This document shows positions 8,748 to 16,507 of a stretch of DNA of 64,000 nt, one piece after another. Position numbers and translations under genes: made by a program. The stretch spans positions 200,808-264,807 of the forward strand of contig NZ_JAGMUK010000059.1 of assembly GCF_019049245.1 (NCBI RefSeq), read 5' to 3'. A model generated the notes under the pieces. The model was given only the letters and a program-made list of their open reading frames with translations. It did no database searches and was not told the origin of the DNA. The DNA comes from Streptomyces sp. AC555_RSS877 (lineage in GTDB: Bacteria; Actinomycetota; Actinomycetes; Streptomycetales; Streptomycetaceae). The first letter of the stretch is position 1, and each line of letters begins with the position of its first letter.

Positions 8748-9548
8748 ATGCCGGACTACCACGACGACCTCCGCCTCGCCCACGTCCTCGCGGACGCCGC
8801 CGACGCGGCGACCATGGCCCGCTTCAAGGCCCTCGACCTCAAAGTGGAGACGAAGCCGGACATGACTCCGGTCAGCGAGGCGGACAAGGCCGCGGAGGAA
8901 CTCATCCGCGGCCAGCTCCAGCGCGCCCGTCCCCGCGACGCGATCCTGGGCGAGGAGTACGGCATCGAGGGCACCGGGCCCCGCCGCTGGGTCATCGACC
9001 CCATCGACGGTACGAAGAACTACGTGCGCGGCGTCCCCGTCTGGGCCACCCTCATCTCGCTCATGGAGGCGGCGGAGGGCGGCTACCAGCCCGTCGTCGG
9101 TGTCGTCTCCGCGCCCGCCCTCGGCCGCCGCTGGTGGGCCGCCAAGGGGCACGGCGCCTTCTCCGGCCGCAGCCTCACCTCGGCCTCCCGACTGCACGTC
9201 TCCCGCGTCTCGAAGCTCTCGGACGCCTCCTTCGCGTACTCCTCGCTCACCGGCTGGGAGGACCAAGGCCGCCTGGGCGGGTTCCTGGACCTGACCCGCG
9301 AGGTGTGGCGCACGCGCGCGTACGGCGACTTCTGGCCGTACATGATGGTCGCCGAGGGCTCGGTCGACCTGTGCGCCGAGCCGGAGCTCTCCCTGTGGGA
9401 CATGGCCGCGACCGCGATCGTCGTGACGGAGGCCGGCGGCACCTTCACCGGCCTCGACGGCCGCCCGGGCCCGCACAGCGGCAACGCGGCCGCGTCGAAC
9501 GGCCTGCTGCACGACGAGTTCCTGGGCTATCTGAACGAGCGCTACTGA
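8748..9548 (+). CDS. hisN: Histidinol-phosphatase (inositol monophosphatase fold)
   Basis: A 266-residue member of the Mg-dependent inositol monophosphatase superfamily. Metal-binding motifs are GEEYG (E69/E70), WVIDPIDGTKN (D84, D87, T89) and the late LWDMAAT aspartate. In actinomycetes this orthologue is usually histidinol-phosphate phosphatase (HisN), step 8 of histidine synthesis, though the fold cannot by itself exclude other sugar phosphates. The ATG at 8748 begins MPDYHDDLRLAH, in line with family N termini. It is divergent from the TetR gene and is followed 150 bp later by a CBS protein. Confidence 0.88.
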   Translation: MPDYHDDLRLAHVLADAADAATMARFKALDLKVETKPDMTPVSEADKAAEELIRGQLQRARPRDAILGEEYGIEGTGPRRWVIDPIDGTKNYVRGVPVWATLISLMEAAEGGYQPVVGVVSAPALGRRWWAAKGHGAFSGRSLTSASRLHVSRVSKLSDASFAYSSLTGWEDQGRLGGFLDLTREVWRTRAYGDFWPYMMVAEGSVDLCAEPELSLWDMAATAIVVTEAGGTFTGLDGRPGPHSGNAAASNGLLHDEFLGYLNERY

Positions 9549-9638
9549 GCGGCACGACTGAGCGCGCACGCCCTCGATCGGCCGCACGCGCCCTCTTGTT
9601 GACCTCCGCTTTACCTGCCACTCTGAGGAGACCCTCAT

Positions 9639-9675
9639 TTGTGAACTTGTGAACCGCTGAACTATCGCAGCGGTT
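9639..9675 (+). repeat. Tandem TTGTGAAC repeat and hairpin before CBS gene
   Basis: Two head-to-tail copies of TTGTGAAC occupy 9639-9646 and 9647-9654. They run directly into an 8-bp perfect inverted repeat, AACCGCTG at 9652-9659 and CAGCGGTT at 9668-9675, with an 8-base loop. The hairpin ends 3 bases before a 9-base perfect Shine-Dalgarno match (9679-9687). TTGTGAA resembles a half-site of the redox regulator Rex, but Rex needs inverted half-sites, so the repeat is unassigned. Confidence 0.7.
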
Positions 9676-9697
9676 CCTAGGAGGTGACTCGGAACCC

Positions 9698-10090
9698 ATG
9701 CTGGTCCGCGACGCCATGAGCACGGTCGTTCTCACCATCGGCCCCACCCACACCCTCCGCCAGGCCGCCGCCCTGATGTCCGCCCGCCGGATCGGCGCGG
9801 CCATCGTCCACGACCCGGACGCCGGAGGCATCGGCATCCTCACCGAACGCGACGTCCTCAACTCGGTCGGCCTCGGCCAGAGCCCGGACTCGGAACCCGT
9901 CCACGCCCACACCACCACCGACGTCGTGTTCGCCACCCCGACCTGGACCCTGGAGGAGGCGGCCCGCGCCATGGCGCACGGCGGCTTCCGCCACCTCATC
10001 GTTCTCGACCACGACGAGCCGGTCGGCATCGTCTCCGTCCGCGACATCATCCGCTGCTGGGCCCCGGTCCGGCAGCAGGTACCGGCCTAG
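9698..10090 (+). CDS. CBS-domain pair protein
   Basis: A 130-residue protein made of two CBS motifs (about residues 3-58 and 67-124) and nothing else. Such stand-alone Bateman modules bind adenosine ligands such as AMP, ATP or NAD and act as energy sensors, often in hypoxia or dormancy responses in actinobacteria. The partner is unknown. The ATG lies 13 bases after AGGAGGTGA, a perfect but somewhat distant ribosome-binding site that sits directly against an upstream hairpin. A strong terminator hairpin follows the gene. Confidence 0.88.
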   Translation: MLVRDAMSTVVLTIGPTHTLRQAAALMSARRIGAAIVHDPDAGGIGILTERDVLNSVGLGQSPDSEPVHAHTTTDVVFATPTWTLEEAARAMAHGGFRHLIVLDHDEPVGIVSVRDIIRCWAPVRQQVPA

Positions 10091-10111
10091 AAGCCCGCCC
10101 TCGCACGCGCG

Positions 10112-10144
10112 CGGGCCGGACCCCCTCCCGGGAAGTCCGGCCCG
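10112..10144 (+). terminator. Hairpin terminator after CBS gene
   Basis: Perfect 10-bp inverted repeat, CGGGCCGGAC at 10112-10121 and GTCCGGCCCG at 10135-10144, with a 13-base loop. It lies 21 bp after the CBS stop. No clear U-tract follows, as is usual in Streptomyces. Confidence 0.6.
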
Positions 10145-10238
10145 CCCGTTCACATGATTTAGATGATGTCCAAGTCAAGCTGCTATCCAAAGTAACACCT
10201 GGTCGCGACCTGGTCCTTCTTGCTGTTAGGCTGGTCGC

Positions 10239-10655
10239 ATGAGTGACCTTCTGGAACGGCTGCGCGGACGCGGATGGCGGATGACCGCACAGCGGCGCGT
10301 CGTGGCCGAGGTGCTCGACGGCGAACACGTCCACCTGACGGCCGACGAGGTCCACTCGCGGGCCGTCGCCAAGCTGCCGGAGATCTCCCGGGCAACCGTC
10401 TACAACACGCTGGGCGAGCTGGTCTCCCTCGGCGAGGTCCTCGAGGTCGCCACGGACCAACGCGCCAAGCGCTACGACCCGAACGCGCACCAGCCGCACC
10501 ACCACCTGGTCTGCGCCCAGTGCGGCACCATCCGGGACGTCCACCCCGGCGGCAACCCGCTGGCCGACCTCCCCGACTCGGAGCGCTTCGGCTTCACCGT
10601 CTCGGACGTCGAGGTGACATACCGGGGCGTGTGCCCGAACTGCGCGGCGGCGTAG
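10239..10655 (+). CDS. Fur-family metalloregulator (PerR/CatR-like)
   Basis: A 138-residue Fur-superfamily repressor. The N-terminal winged helix contains EISRATVYNTLGEL. The C-terminal dimerisation domain has the structural zinc site C92-x2-C95 and C132-x2-C135, and a histidine-rich regulatory metal segment H84-H89. Length and the four-cysteine site fit the peroxide-sensing PerR/CatR or FurA branches; which metal it senses cannot be read from the sequence. It is preceded by an unusually AT-rich 90-bp intergenic region that probably holds its own operator. It is followed by a bidirectional terminator. Confidence 0.88.
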   Translation: MSDLLERLRGRGWRMTAQRRVVAEVLDGEHVHLTADEVHSRAVAKLPEISRATVYNTLGELVSLGEVLEVATDQRAKRYDPNAHQPHHHLVCAQCGTIRDVHPGGNPLADLPDSERFGFTVSDVEVTYRGVCPNCAAA

Positions 10656-10671
10656 CACCCTCCGTCTCGAG

Positions 10672-10705
10672 GAAAGCCCCGACACCCATGGGTGTCGGGG
10701 CTTTC
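10672..10705. terminator. Perfect 16-bp hairpin terminator
   Basis: GAAAGCCCCGACACCC at 10672-10687 and its exact complement at 10690-10705 enclose a 2-base loop. It lies 17 bp after the Fur-family stop. The arms begin with A-rich and end with U-rich bases, so it should work as an intrinsic terminator, in principle in both directions. Confidence 0.8.
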
Positions 10706-10812
10706 TGCCGTGTACGGCCTTCCCGCGACCTCCGCGACCCCTTCCCGTATCTGACGGGCCGTCATATCGTCGTGCGGACCCCGCCCCGTACCGAACTCCG
10801 CGAGGAGCAACC

Positions 10813-11580
10813 GTGGGAGATCCGCACCCAACACTCCACGCCACCGAACTGACCCGCGCCTTCGGCCGTGCGCCCCATGCCGTCGACGCCCTCGGCCCCG
10901 TCGACCTCACCGTCGCCCCAGGCGAGTTCGTCTGCCTCGTGGGCCCGTCGGGCTGCGGCAAGTCGACGCTCCTTCGCATCGCGGCGGGCCTGCTCCGCCC
11001 GAGCACGGGCCGCCTGGAGATACGGACGTCCAGCCCGCGCCCCGCGGCCATGATCTTCCAGGACTACGGCATCTACGACTGGAAGACGGTCCGCACGAAT
11101 GTCCGCTTCGGCCTGGACATCCAGCGCGTACCCCGCCGCGAGGCGAACGCCCGCGCCGACGAGTGGCTGACCCGCATGGGCCTCGCCGACTTCGCGCACG
11201 CCTACCCCGCGGCCCTCTCGGGCGGAATGCGCCAGCGTGTGGCGATAGCCCGCGCGCTCGCGGTCGAACCCGAACTCCTCCTCATGGACGAGCCGTTCGC
11301 CGCCCTCGACGCCCAACTCCGCATGATCCTTCAGGAGGAGCTGCTGGAGCTCACCCAAACCACCCGCACCACCACCCTCTTCGTCACGCACAGCCTGGAA
11401 GAGGCGATCGTCCTCGGCGACCGCGTCCTGGTGATGTCCGCCCGCCCGGGCCGGATCATCGCCGAACACCGCCCGCCGTTCCCGCGCCCGCGCACCGGCG
11501 ACATCCGCTCCACGCCCGAGTTCACCTCCCTCAAGAGCGACCTGTGGGACCTCCTGCGGAAGGAGGCGCTGCCGGCATGA
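10813..11580 (+). CDS. ABC transporter ATP-binding protein (SsuB/TauB type)
   Basis: A 255-residue nucleotide-binding subunit. Walker A is GPSGCGKST (residues 44-52), the Q-loop is FQDYGIYDW, the signature is LSGGMRQRVAIARAL, Walker B is LLLMDEPFAALD, and the switch His is in VTHSLEEA. The D/E-rich ending and PGRI segment match the nitrate/sulfonate/taurine importer group. GTG start after GAGGAG. Its stop overlaps the permease start (ATGA at 11577-11580). Together with the next two genes it forms a complete importer; the substrate is not evident. Confidence 0.92.
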   Translation: MGDPHPTLHATELTRAFGRAPHAVDALGPVDLTVAPGEFVCLVGPSGCGKSTLLRIAAGLLRPSTGRLEIRTSSPRPAAMIFQDYGIYDWKTVRTNVRFGLDIQRVPRREANARADEWLTRMGLADFAHAYPAALSGGMRQRVAIARALAVEPELLLMDEPFAALDAQLRMILQEELLELTQTTRTTTLFVTHSLEEAIVLGDRVLVMSARPGRIIAEHRPPFPRPRTGDIRSTPEFTSLKSDLWDLLRKEALPA

Positions 11581-12437
11581 CGACGATCACCCCCGGCCGG
11601 ACCTCGGTCCTCGTACGCCGCCCAGGCCCCCGGGAACTCCACCCCGTACGCACCCACCGCCGTAGGCGTGCCCTGGAACTGTCGCTCGCCGCGGCCGTCC
11701 CGTTGACGCTGGTCCTTCTCTGGCAACTGGCCGCCGCCCAAACCTGGATCGACGACCGCGTCTACCCGGCCCCGTCCACGATCCTCGCCGACGGCTGGGA
11801 CCGGGCGGCAGCCGGAGACCTGTGGCCGGACGTATGGGCGACGCTGAGGCGCGTTGTGGCCGGCTACGCGCTCGGCACCGCGGCGGGCTACGCGCTGGGC
11901 CTCCTGATGGGCTCCCTCTCCCTCGTCCGAGCCGCGCTCGAACCCCTGCTGGACGCCCTGTACGTCGTCCCCAAACTGGCCCTGCTCCCGGTCTTCCTGA
12001 ACATGTTCGGCCTGGGAGAGGGCCCGCAGGTGGCCCTGGTGGCGACGACGGTCTTCTTCTTCGTATGGATCTCGACCATGTCGGCGGTGATCGCCGTCCC
12101 CACCGGCCACCGCGACGCGGGCCGGGTCTTCGGCGCCTCCCCGTGGCAGATGTTCCGCCACGTACTGCTGCCGGCCTCGTTGCCGTCCGTCCTGGTGGGC
12201 GCGCGGATAGCGGCGGGCGTTGCGGTCCTGGTGATCGTCGCCTCGGAGCAGATCGCCGCCACGAACGGCCTGGGCCACCTGATCTTCGACTCACGCGCGC
12301 TCTTCCAGAACGACGTGATGTTCGTCGGCATCGTCTGTGTGGCCGTACTGGGCGTCGTGTTCTCCGAACTGGTGCGGATCGTGGGGCGGCTGCTCACTCC
12401 ATGGGCGCCCCGGGACCGCGGAAGGGGTCAGTCATGA
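11577..12437 (+). CDS. ABC transporter permease (SsuC/TauC type)
   Basis: A 286-residue inner-membrane subunit with about six transmembrane helices beginning near residue 33. The EAA-type loop that contacts the ATPase is seen as GHRDAGRVFGASPWQMFRHV. It belongs to the BPD_transp_1 family of nitrate/sulfonate/thiamine-precursor importers. The start ATG overlaps the stop of the ATPase gene and its own stop overlaps the ATG of the binding protein at 12434-12437, so the three subunits are translationally coupled. Confidence 0.92.
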   Translation: MTTITPGRTSVLVRRPGPRELHPVRTHRRRRALELSLAAAVPLTLVLLWQLAAAQTWIDDRVYPAPSTILADGWDRAAAGDLWPDVWATLRRVVAGYALGTAAGYALGLLMGSLSLVRAALEPLLDALYVVPKLALLPVFLNMFGLGEGPQVALVATTVFFFVWISTMSAVIAVPTGHRDAGRVFGASPWQMFRHVLLPASLPSVLVGARIAAGVAVLVIVASEQIAATNGLGHLIFDSRALFQNDVMFVGIVCVAVLGVVFSELVRIVGRLLTPWAPRDRGRGQS

Positions 12438-13579
12438 CGGGCCGGGCACGTGCATACGCTGTCGTGGTCGTCGCCGCCGCGTTGCTGGCGTCGGCGGGCT
12501 GCTCGTCGCCGTACGAGTCGGGCTCCGAACCGAAGGCGGCCGCGGGCGACCGCACGATCCGCCCGATGGAGGGCTGCGGCGACACATCCTGGACCGACCC
12601 CGCCGACCTCTCCCCGAACCGCCCGCCGGCCCGTTGCCGCCCCGGCGCCCCTCCCCCACAGCCCCTCGCCGAGACCCGCAAGCTGACGATCGCGACAGGG
12701 ACGCTGAGCGCCGAGTACGTGGCACCCCTCCAAGTGGCCCTCGACAAAGGTGAGTTCAAGAAGGAAGGCCTGGACGTCACCCTGAAGGTGCTGCCCACGC
12801 CGGACGCGCTCCCCCTCCTGGCCAAGGGGGACATCGACGCACAGTGGGCGGCACCGGAGGCGGCTGTCATGAACAGCATCCGGGGCGGCTTCGACATCAG
12901 GTGGGTCGCGGGGAACTTCTCACCCGACCCGCAGTCGAAGAGCGGTCTGTGGGTGCGGCTGAAGAAGGGCGAGAGCACGGACCGGGTGGCCATGGCCGGC
13001 CGCAAGCTGGGCACGATGATCGGCAAGGGCTCCGTGATCGCGTACCCCATGGAGAAGGTGCTGGAGAAGCACGGCGGCGGCCTCGAAAGGATCCAGTACG
13101 CCCAGCTGGGCTCGGCCGACGTCCTCACCGCCCTCCAGAACGGGGGCGTCGACTCCGCCTGGCTCCTCGACCCGGTCTGGCGCAAGGTCGACGGCGAGCC
13201 CGGATACGCCTTCCTCGGCGGCCAACCGCAGGGCGAACCCCTCGGCGGCATGCTGTACGGCCCGAGCCTGCTGAACGACGACGTGGACGCTGGGGTGGCC
13301 CTGCTGCGGGCCTACGTCCGCACGATCAACACGTACTTCGCGTCCGACTACAAACAGGACGCGACGTTCGTCACCTACCTCGCCGATCTCCTCAAGACGG
13401 ACGAGACCATCCTGAAGTCCACCCCGCCCCTGCGCATGGACTGGGAAATCCGCACCGGCACCACAGACCGCCTCCAGGCCGCGTACCGCGCCCAGGGCGT
13501 GACAGAGGGCGACCCCCTGCCGGAGTCGAGAACGGTGACCAGGATGCTGTACGAGGAGGCAGTGGGCCACCGCCCCTGA
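12434..13579 (+). CDS. ABC transporter substrate-binding lipoprotein (NMT1/SsuA-like)
   Basis: A 381-residue secreted lipoprotein. A signal peptide ends in the lipobox LLASAGC. A distinctive segment follows (about residues 45-75) with two cysteines in CGDTSWTD and ARCRPG. The NMT1/SsuA-like binding domain starts at KLTIATGTLSAEYVAPLQVAL and includes the ALPLLAKGDIDAQWAAPEAAVM loop. Such proteins deliver sulfonates, nitrate, bicarbonate or pyrimidine thiamine precursors; the ligand is not clear. It ends the importer operon and is followed by a terminator. Confidence 0.88.
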   Translation: MTGRARAYAVVVVAAALLASAGCSSPYESGSEPKAAAGDRTIRPMEGCGDTSWTDPADLSPNRPPARCRPGAPPPQPLAETRKLTIATGTLSAEYVAPLQVALDKGEFKKEGLDVTLKVLPTPDALPLLAKGDIDAQWAAPEAAVMNSIRGGFDIRWVAGNFSPDPQSKSGLWVRLKKGESTDRVAMAGRKLGTMIGKGSVIAYPMEKVLEKHGGGLERIQYAQLGSADVLTALQNGGVDSAWLLDPVWRKVDGEPGYAFLGGQPQGEPLGGMLYGPSLLNDDVDAGVALLRAYVRTINTYFASDYKQDATFVTYLADLLKTDETILKSTPPLRMDWEIRTGTTDRLQAAYRAQGVTEGDPLPESRTVTRMLYEEAVGHRP

Positions 13580-13599
13580 GGCACCGCTCCCGACAAACA

Positions 13600-13637
13600 C
13601 CGAGGGCCGGAACCCATTTCTGGATTCCGGCCCTCGG
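13600..13637. terminator. Hairpin terminator between ABC operon and tRNA
   Basis: A 13-bp perfect inverted repeat, 13600-13612 and 13625-13637, with a 12-base loop. It lies 20 bp after the binding-protein stop on the plus strand and 7 bp after the 3' end of the tRNA on the minus strand. It could serve both convergent transcripts. Confidence 0.7.
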
Positions 13638-13644
13638 CCTTCAG

Positions 13645-13718
13645 TAGCGGGGACAGGATTTGAACCTGCGACCTCTGGGTTATGAGCCCAGCGAGCTACC
13701 GAGCTGCTCCACCCCGCG
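13645..13718 (-). tRNA. Initiator tRNA-fMet (CAT), copy 1
   Basis: A 74-nt cloverleaf on the minus strand, without encoded CCA. The anticodon loop is CTCATAA. The three G:C pairs in the anticodon stem (GGG/CCC) and the mismatched first pair C1.U72 mark it as the initiator. Actinobacterial initiators often carry C1.U72 in place of the enterobacterial C1.A72. It is identical along its full length to the second copy at 16391-16464. Confidence 0.96.
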
Positions 13719-13835
13719 GCGATGAATGGAACACTACGTCAAGAAAGCCAACAGAGGCAAATCGATTACCGACCCCCCATCAACGCAGGTCACACCACCG
13801 GCCACCACCTCGCACCTCCCACAGGCAGAGCCCGC

Positions 13836-14230
13836 CAGGAGCCCAGAGACCGCGTCCCCACCCGGAGAATGGGGGCAGTCCCCGCCAAGACCCAAGGGCG
13901 GAACCGCCCGAGTTGCAGGGGACGCAGTCCCCGCCGGCGCCCAAGAGCAGACCCCGAGGGGGCAGGAGACGCAACCCCGCCACGGCCCAAAGGCGAAGTC
14001 GCCGCCCGGGGCCCAGGGACACAGCCCCAAGGGGCGCAAGGGACGCAGTCCCGCCGGGCCCAAGGGGCAGAGCCGCCGCCGGAACCAGGAGCACAGCCCC
14101 AAGGGGTGCAGGGGACGCAGTCCCCGCCGGGGCCCAGGGGCGGAGCCCCTGCTGGGGTCCAAGGGCGGAGCCCTGCTGGGGTCCAGGGGCGGAGCCCTGC
14201 TGGGGTCCAGGGGCGGAGCCCCTGGGGATG
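13836..14230 (-). repeat. Hairpin-rich degenerate tandem repeat array
   Basis: About 400 bp built from imperfect cassettes, each a short palindrome such as GGGGACGCAGTCCCC or GGGGCGGAGCCCC joined by CCCAAG-type spacers. The last part (about 14131-14224) is a clean tandem array of four units of about 24 bp containing GGGCGGAGCCC and GCTGGGGTCCA. The adjoining GGGATGGGACGGGTAGGG stretch resembles a motif I recall often seeing downstream of genes in many Streptomyces. It lies between the TPR gene 3' end and tRNA copy 1. No coding potential was accepted: open frames in all six frames simply reflect its composition. Confidence 0.8.
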
Positions 14231-14300
14231 GGACGGGTAGGGGCGGCGGGGGCGAGAAACAGCCCGGCGCCAACCACAGCCGCCCCAGCTCAGCGCAGCG

Positions 14301-16160
14301 TCACGCCGACAGCTCCTGCCGCAACGCGTCCCGCAACCGAGCCGCCCGCTCCGCGACCTCCCCGGGACCAAGCACCACCGCCCGGTCGGCCCACCGCTGC
14401 CCTTCCGCCAGCTCCCCCCGACGCGCGTAGACGAGCGCCAGCCGCAACGCCGCCCGCCCATGCCCCGCATCAGCCGCCCGGGTCCACCACACCGCCGCCT
14501 CCGGCTCGCTCCCTTCCCGAGCCAGCAGCAGCCCCAGGTTGAACGCGCCATTGCGAGACCCGGCCTCGGCGGCCTCCCGGTACCACCGCGCGGCCTCCAC
14601 CACGTCCCCCCGTGCCGCGGCCAGCATCCCGACCCGCACCTGCGCCCGCCGATGCCCGAGCGAAGCAGCCCGCTCGTACCACTCCTCGCACTCGCTCTTC
14701 TCGTGCACCGTCTCGCCGAGCTCATGGGAAGGCACCGGCGGCCGCCGCGCGTCCAGCACGGTGGCCAGCCGGTACGCCGCCTCGGCACTGCCACCCCCCG
14801 CCGCACACCGCAGGTACCGCTCCGCCTCTCGGTCGTCCCCGTCCCGCAGCCGCGCGATCCCGACCTGGAGTGCCGCCTCCGTGTGCCCGGCGCCCGCCGC
14901 TCGCTCGTACCACCGCAGCGCGACGGCGTCCTCGCCTCGCCCGGCGAACAGAATCCCCAGGTTGAACGCGGCGTCGACGCTCCCGGCCTCCGCGGCCTTG
15001 GAGAACCACGGCTCCGCACCCGTCGCGTCCCCGCCCTGCAGCAGCAGGATGGCCAGCGCGTTCGCCGCCTCGCGGTGCCCGGCGTACGCGGCCCGCCGGT
15101 ACCACTGCTCGGCCTGCGCGGTACGCCCCTGCTCGGCGCAGAGCAGCGCGAGGTTGTACGCCCCGTTGTCGTCGCCGGCATCCATCGCCGCCCGGTACCA
15201 CCGCTCGGCGGTCTGCGGCTCGCCGCGCTCGGCGTGCAGCGCGCCCAGCGCGTTGGCCGCGTTGCCGTCACCGTCCTGCGCGGCCCGCAGCCACCACACG
15301 GCGGCGCTGTCGGTGTCCCCGGCGTCCCGCAGCAGGAACCCGAGCGCGCAGGCGGCCCGCGCCTCGCCGTCCTTGGCGGAGGTCAGATACCAGCGCCCGG
15401 CCTCCTTGAGCTCGCCGCGCCTCTCCAGAATCGCCCCGAGGTGCAGCGCGGCCCGCCGGTGCCCGCGCGCGGCGGCCTGCCGATACCACTGCTCGGCCTC
15501 TTCCGTCGCGGAAGCACCGGAGACGCCGGAGACACGGGAGGCGCCGGAGACACCGTCGTCAATGCCGGCGTCCCCTTCGCCCATCGCCTTGCGATCAAGC
15601 GCGCGGGCCAGCCGGTAAGCGGCTTCCCGATGCCCCCGCTCGGCAGCGGACCGCATCCACAACTCGGCCCCGGCGTCCCCGCGATGCTCCAGCAGATCGG
15701 CGAGGGCGTACGCGCCCAGCGCGTGCCCCTGTTCGGCGGACTGCCGCAGCCAGTACTCCGCGGCCGGCTCGTCGCCCCGTTCCCGGTGGTGCCGGCCCAG
15801 CGCGTGCGCCGCCGCGGCGGAACCCGCGACAGCGGCGACCCGCCACCATCCGGCAGCGTCGTCGGCGTATCCGCGCTGGTGGAGGAGGACGCCCAGGTTG
15901 TTGGCGGCGGCCCGGTCACCGGCCGCGGTGGCGGCACGCAGATGGGGCTCGGCTCCGTCGAGATCACCACGGCGCAGCAGCATGGCCCCGAGGACGCTCA
16001 TCGCCTCGACGTCACCGGTCTCGGCGGCGATCCGCCGGCGGATCTCTTCGGCCGCGTCCTCGGCGACACCCTCGACCACCTCCCCGGCCTCGTCCCGCCC
16101 GGAAGGTTGCACAAAACGCCCTGTCTCGAACAGAGTTGCCTTGTCCCCCATAACGTCCAT
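14301..16160 (-). CDS. Sel1/TPR repeat protein
   Basis: A 619-residue protein built almost wholly of Sel1-like/TPR repeats of about 36 residues with the recurring pattern A..WYR.AA..GH..A...LG. I count roughly 13-14 units from residue 45 to 600. Such solenoids are protein-interaction scaffolds; no enzymatic domain, signal peptide or membrane span was seen. A low-complexity Gly/Ser/Val insert (VSGASRVSGVSGASA region, about residues 205-222) interrupts the array. The start at 16160 has AGGTGG upstream; MGDKATLFETGR, three codons later, is an alternative. The gene is flanked by two identical initiator tRNA genes in the same orientation. Confidence 0.88.
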   Translation of the reverse strand: MDVMGDKATLFETGRFVQPSGRDEAGEVVEGVAEDAAEEIRRRIAAETGDVEAMSVLGAMLLRRGDLDGAEPHLRAATAAGDRAAANNLGVLLHQRGYADDAAGWWRVAAVAGSAAAAHALGRHHRERGDEPAAEYWLRQSAEQGHALGAYALADLLEHRGDAGAELWMRSAAERGHREAAYRLARALDRKAMGEGDAGIDDGVSGASRVSGVSGASATEEAEQWYRQAAARGHRRAALHLGAILERRGELKEAGRWYLTSAKDGEARAACALGFLLRDAGDTDSAAVWWLRAAQDGDGNAANALGALHAERGEPQTAERWYRAAMDAGDDNGAYNLALLCAEQGRTAQAEQWYRRAAYAGHREAANALAILLLQGGDATGAEPWFSKAAEAGSVDAAFNLGILFAGRGEDAVALRWYERAAGAGHTEAALQVGIARLRDGDDREAERYLRCAAGGGSAEAAYRLATVLDARRPPVPSHELGETVHEKSECEEWYERAASLGHRRAQVRVGMLAAARGDVVEAARWYREAAEAGSRNGAFNLGLLLAREGSEPEAAVWWTRAADAGHGRAALRLALVYARRGELAEGQRWADRAVVLGPGEVAERAARLRDALRQELSA

Positions 16161-16323
16161 CGTCGCACCACCTGCAACCTGGGTACACCTGGTATACCGC
16201 AGCCAGTGAGGTCACTACAGCGTTTTGTCGACATGCCCACAGAGAGACAAGTCAAACACACACCGCCCAACTCCCCACGGCGGCACGGCCGTCCCTCGTG
16301 TCGGCACATGCGTTCGCACATCA

Positions 16324-16359
16324 CGAAGGCCCGGATCCTTATCAGGATCCGGGCCTTCG
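16324..16359 (-). terminator. Perfect 16-bp hairpin downstream of tRNA copy 2
   Basis: Arms at 16324-16339 and 16344-16359 pair perfectly around a 4-base loop. It lies 31 bp past the 3' end of the tRNA on the minus strand and before the TPR gene promoter region, so it probably ends the tRNA transcript. Confidence 0.65.
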
Positions 16360-16390
16360 TCGGCCTACGACTCTCATCGCCGACCTGTAG

Positions 16391-16464
16391 TAGCGGGGAC
16401 AGGATTTGAACCTGCGACCTCTGGGTTATGAGCCCAGCGAGCTACCGAGCTGCTCCACCCCGCG
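16391..16464 (-). tRNA. Initiator tRNA-fMet (CAT), copy 2
   Basis: Identical to the copy at 13645-13718 over all 74 nt, plus two matching flanking bases at the 3' end. CTCATAA anticodon loop, GGG/CCC anticodon stem, C1.U72 mismatch, no encoded CCA. It lies 44 bp downstream of the UPF0182 gene stop on the same strand. Confidence 0.96.
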
Positions 16465-16507
16465 CCGTTGTTCTGCAACCGTATCACGGCGCGGGGTGGG
16501 CTTTTGA

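Noticed and set aside
8508..9638. N-terminal extension of the TetR gene across the hisN region
   Set aside because: The open frame is the antisense of hisN; the TetR product has a proper start and ribosome-binding site at 8507.
13836..14230. Candidate CRISPR array
   Set aside because: Units are degenerate and lack unique spacers of even length, and no cas genes are near. It is a simple palindromic tandem repeat.
13682..14542. Long open frames across the repeat array on both strands
   Set aside because: They arise because GC-rich repeats lack stop codons; products are Pro/Arg/Gly-rich with no ribosome-binding site or family match, and they run into the TPR gene antisense.
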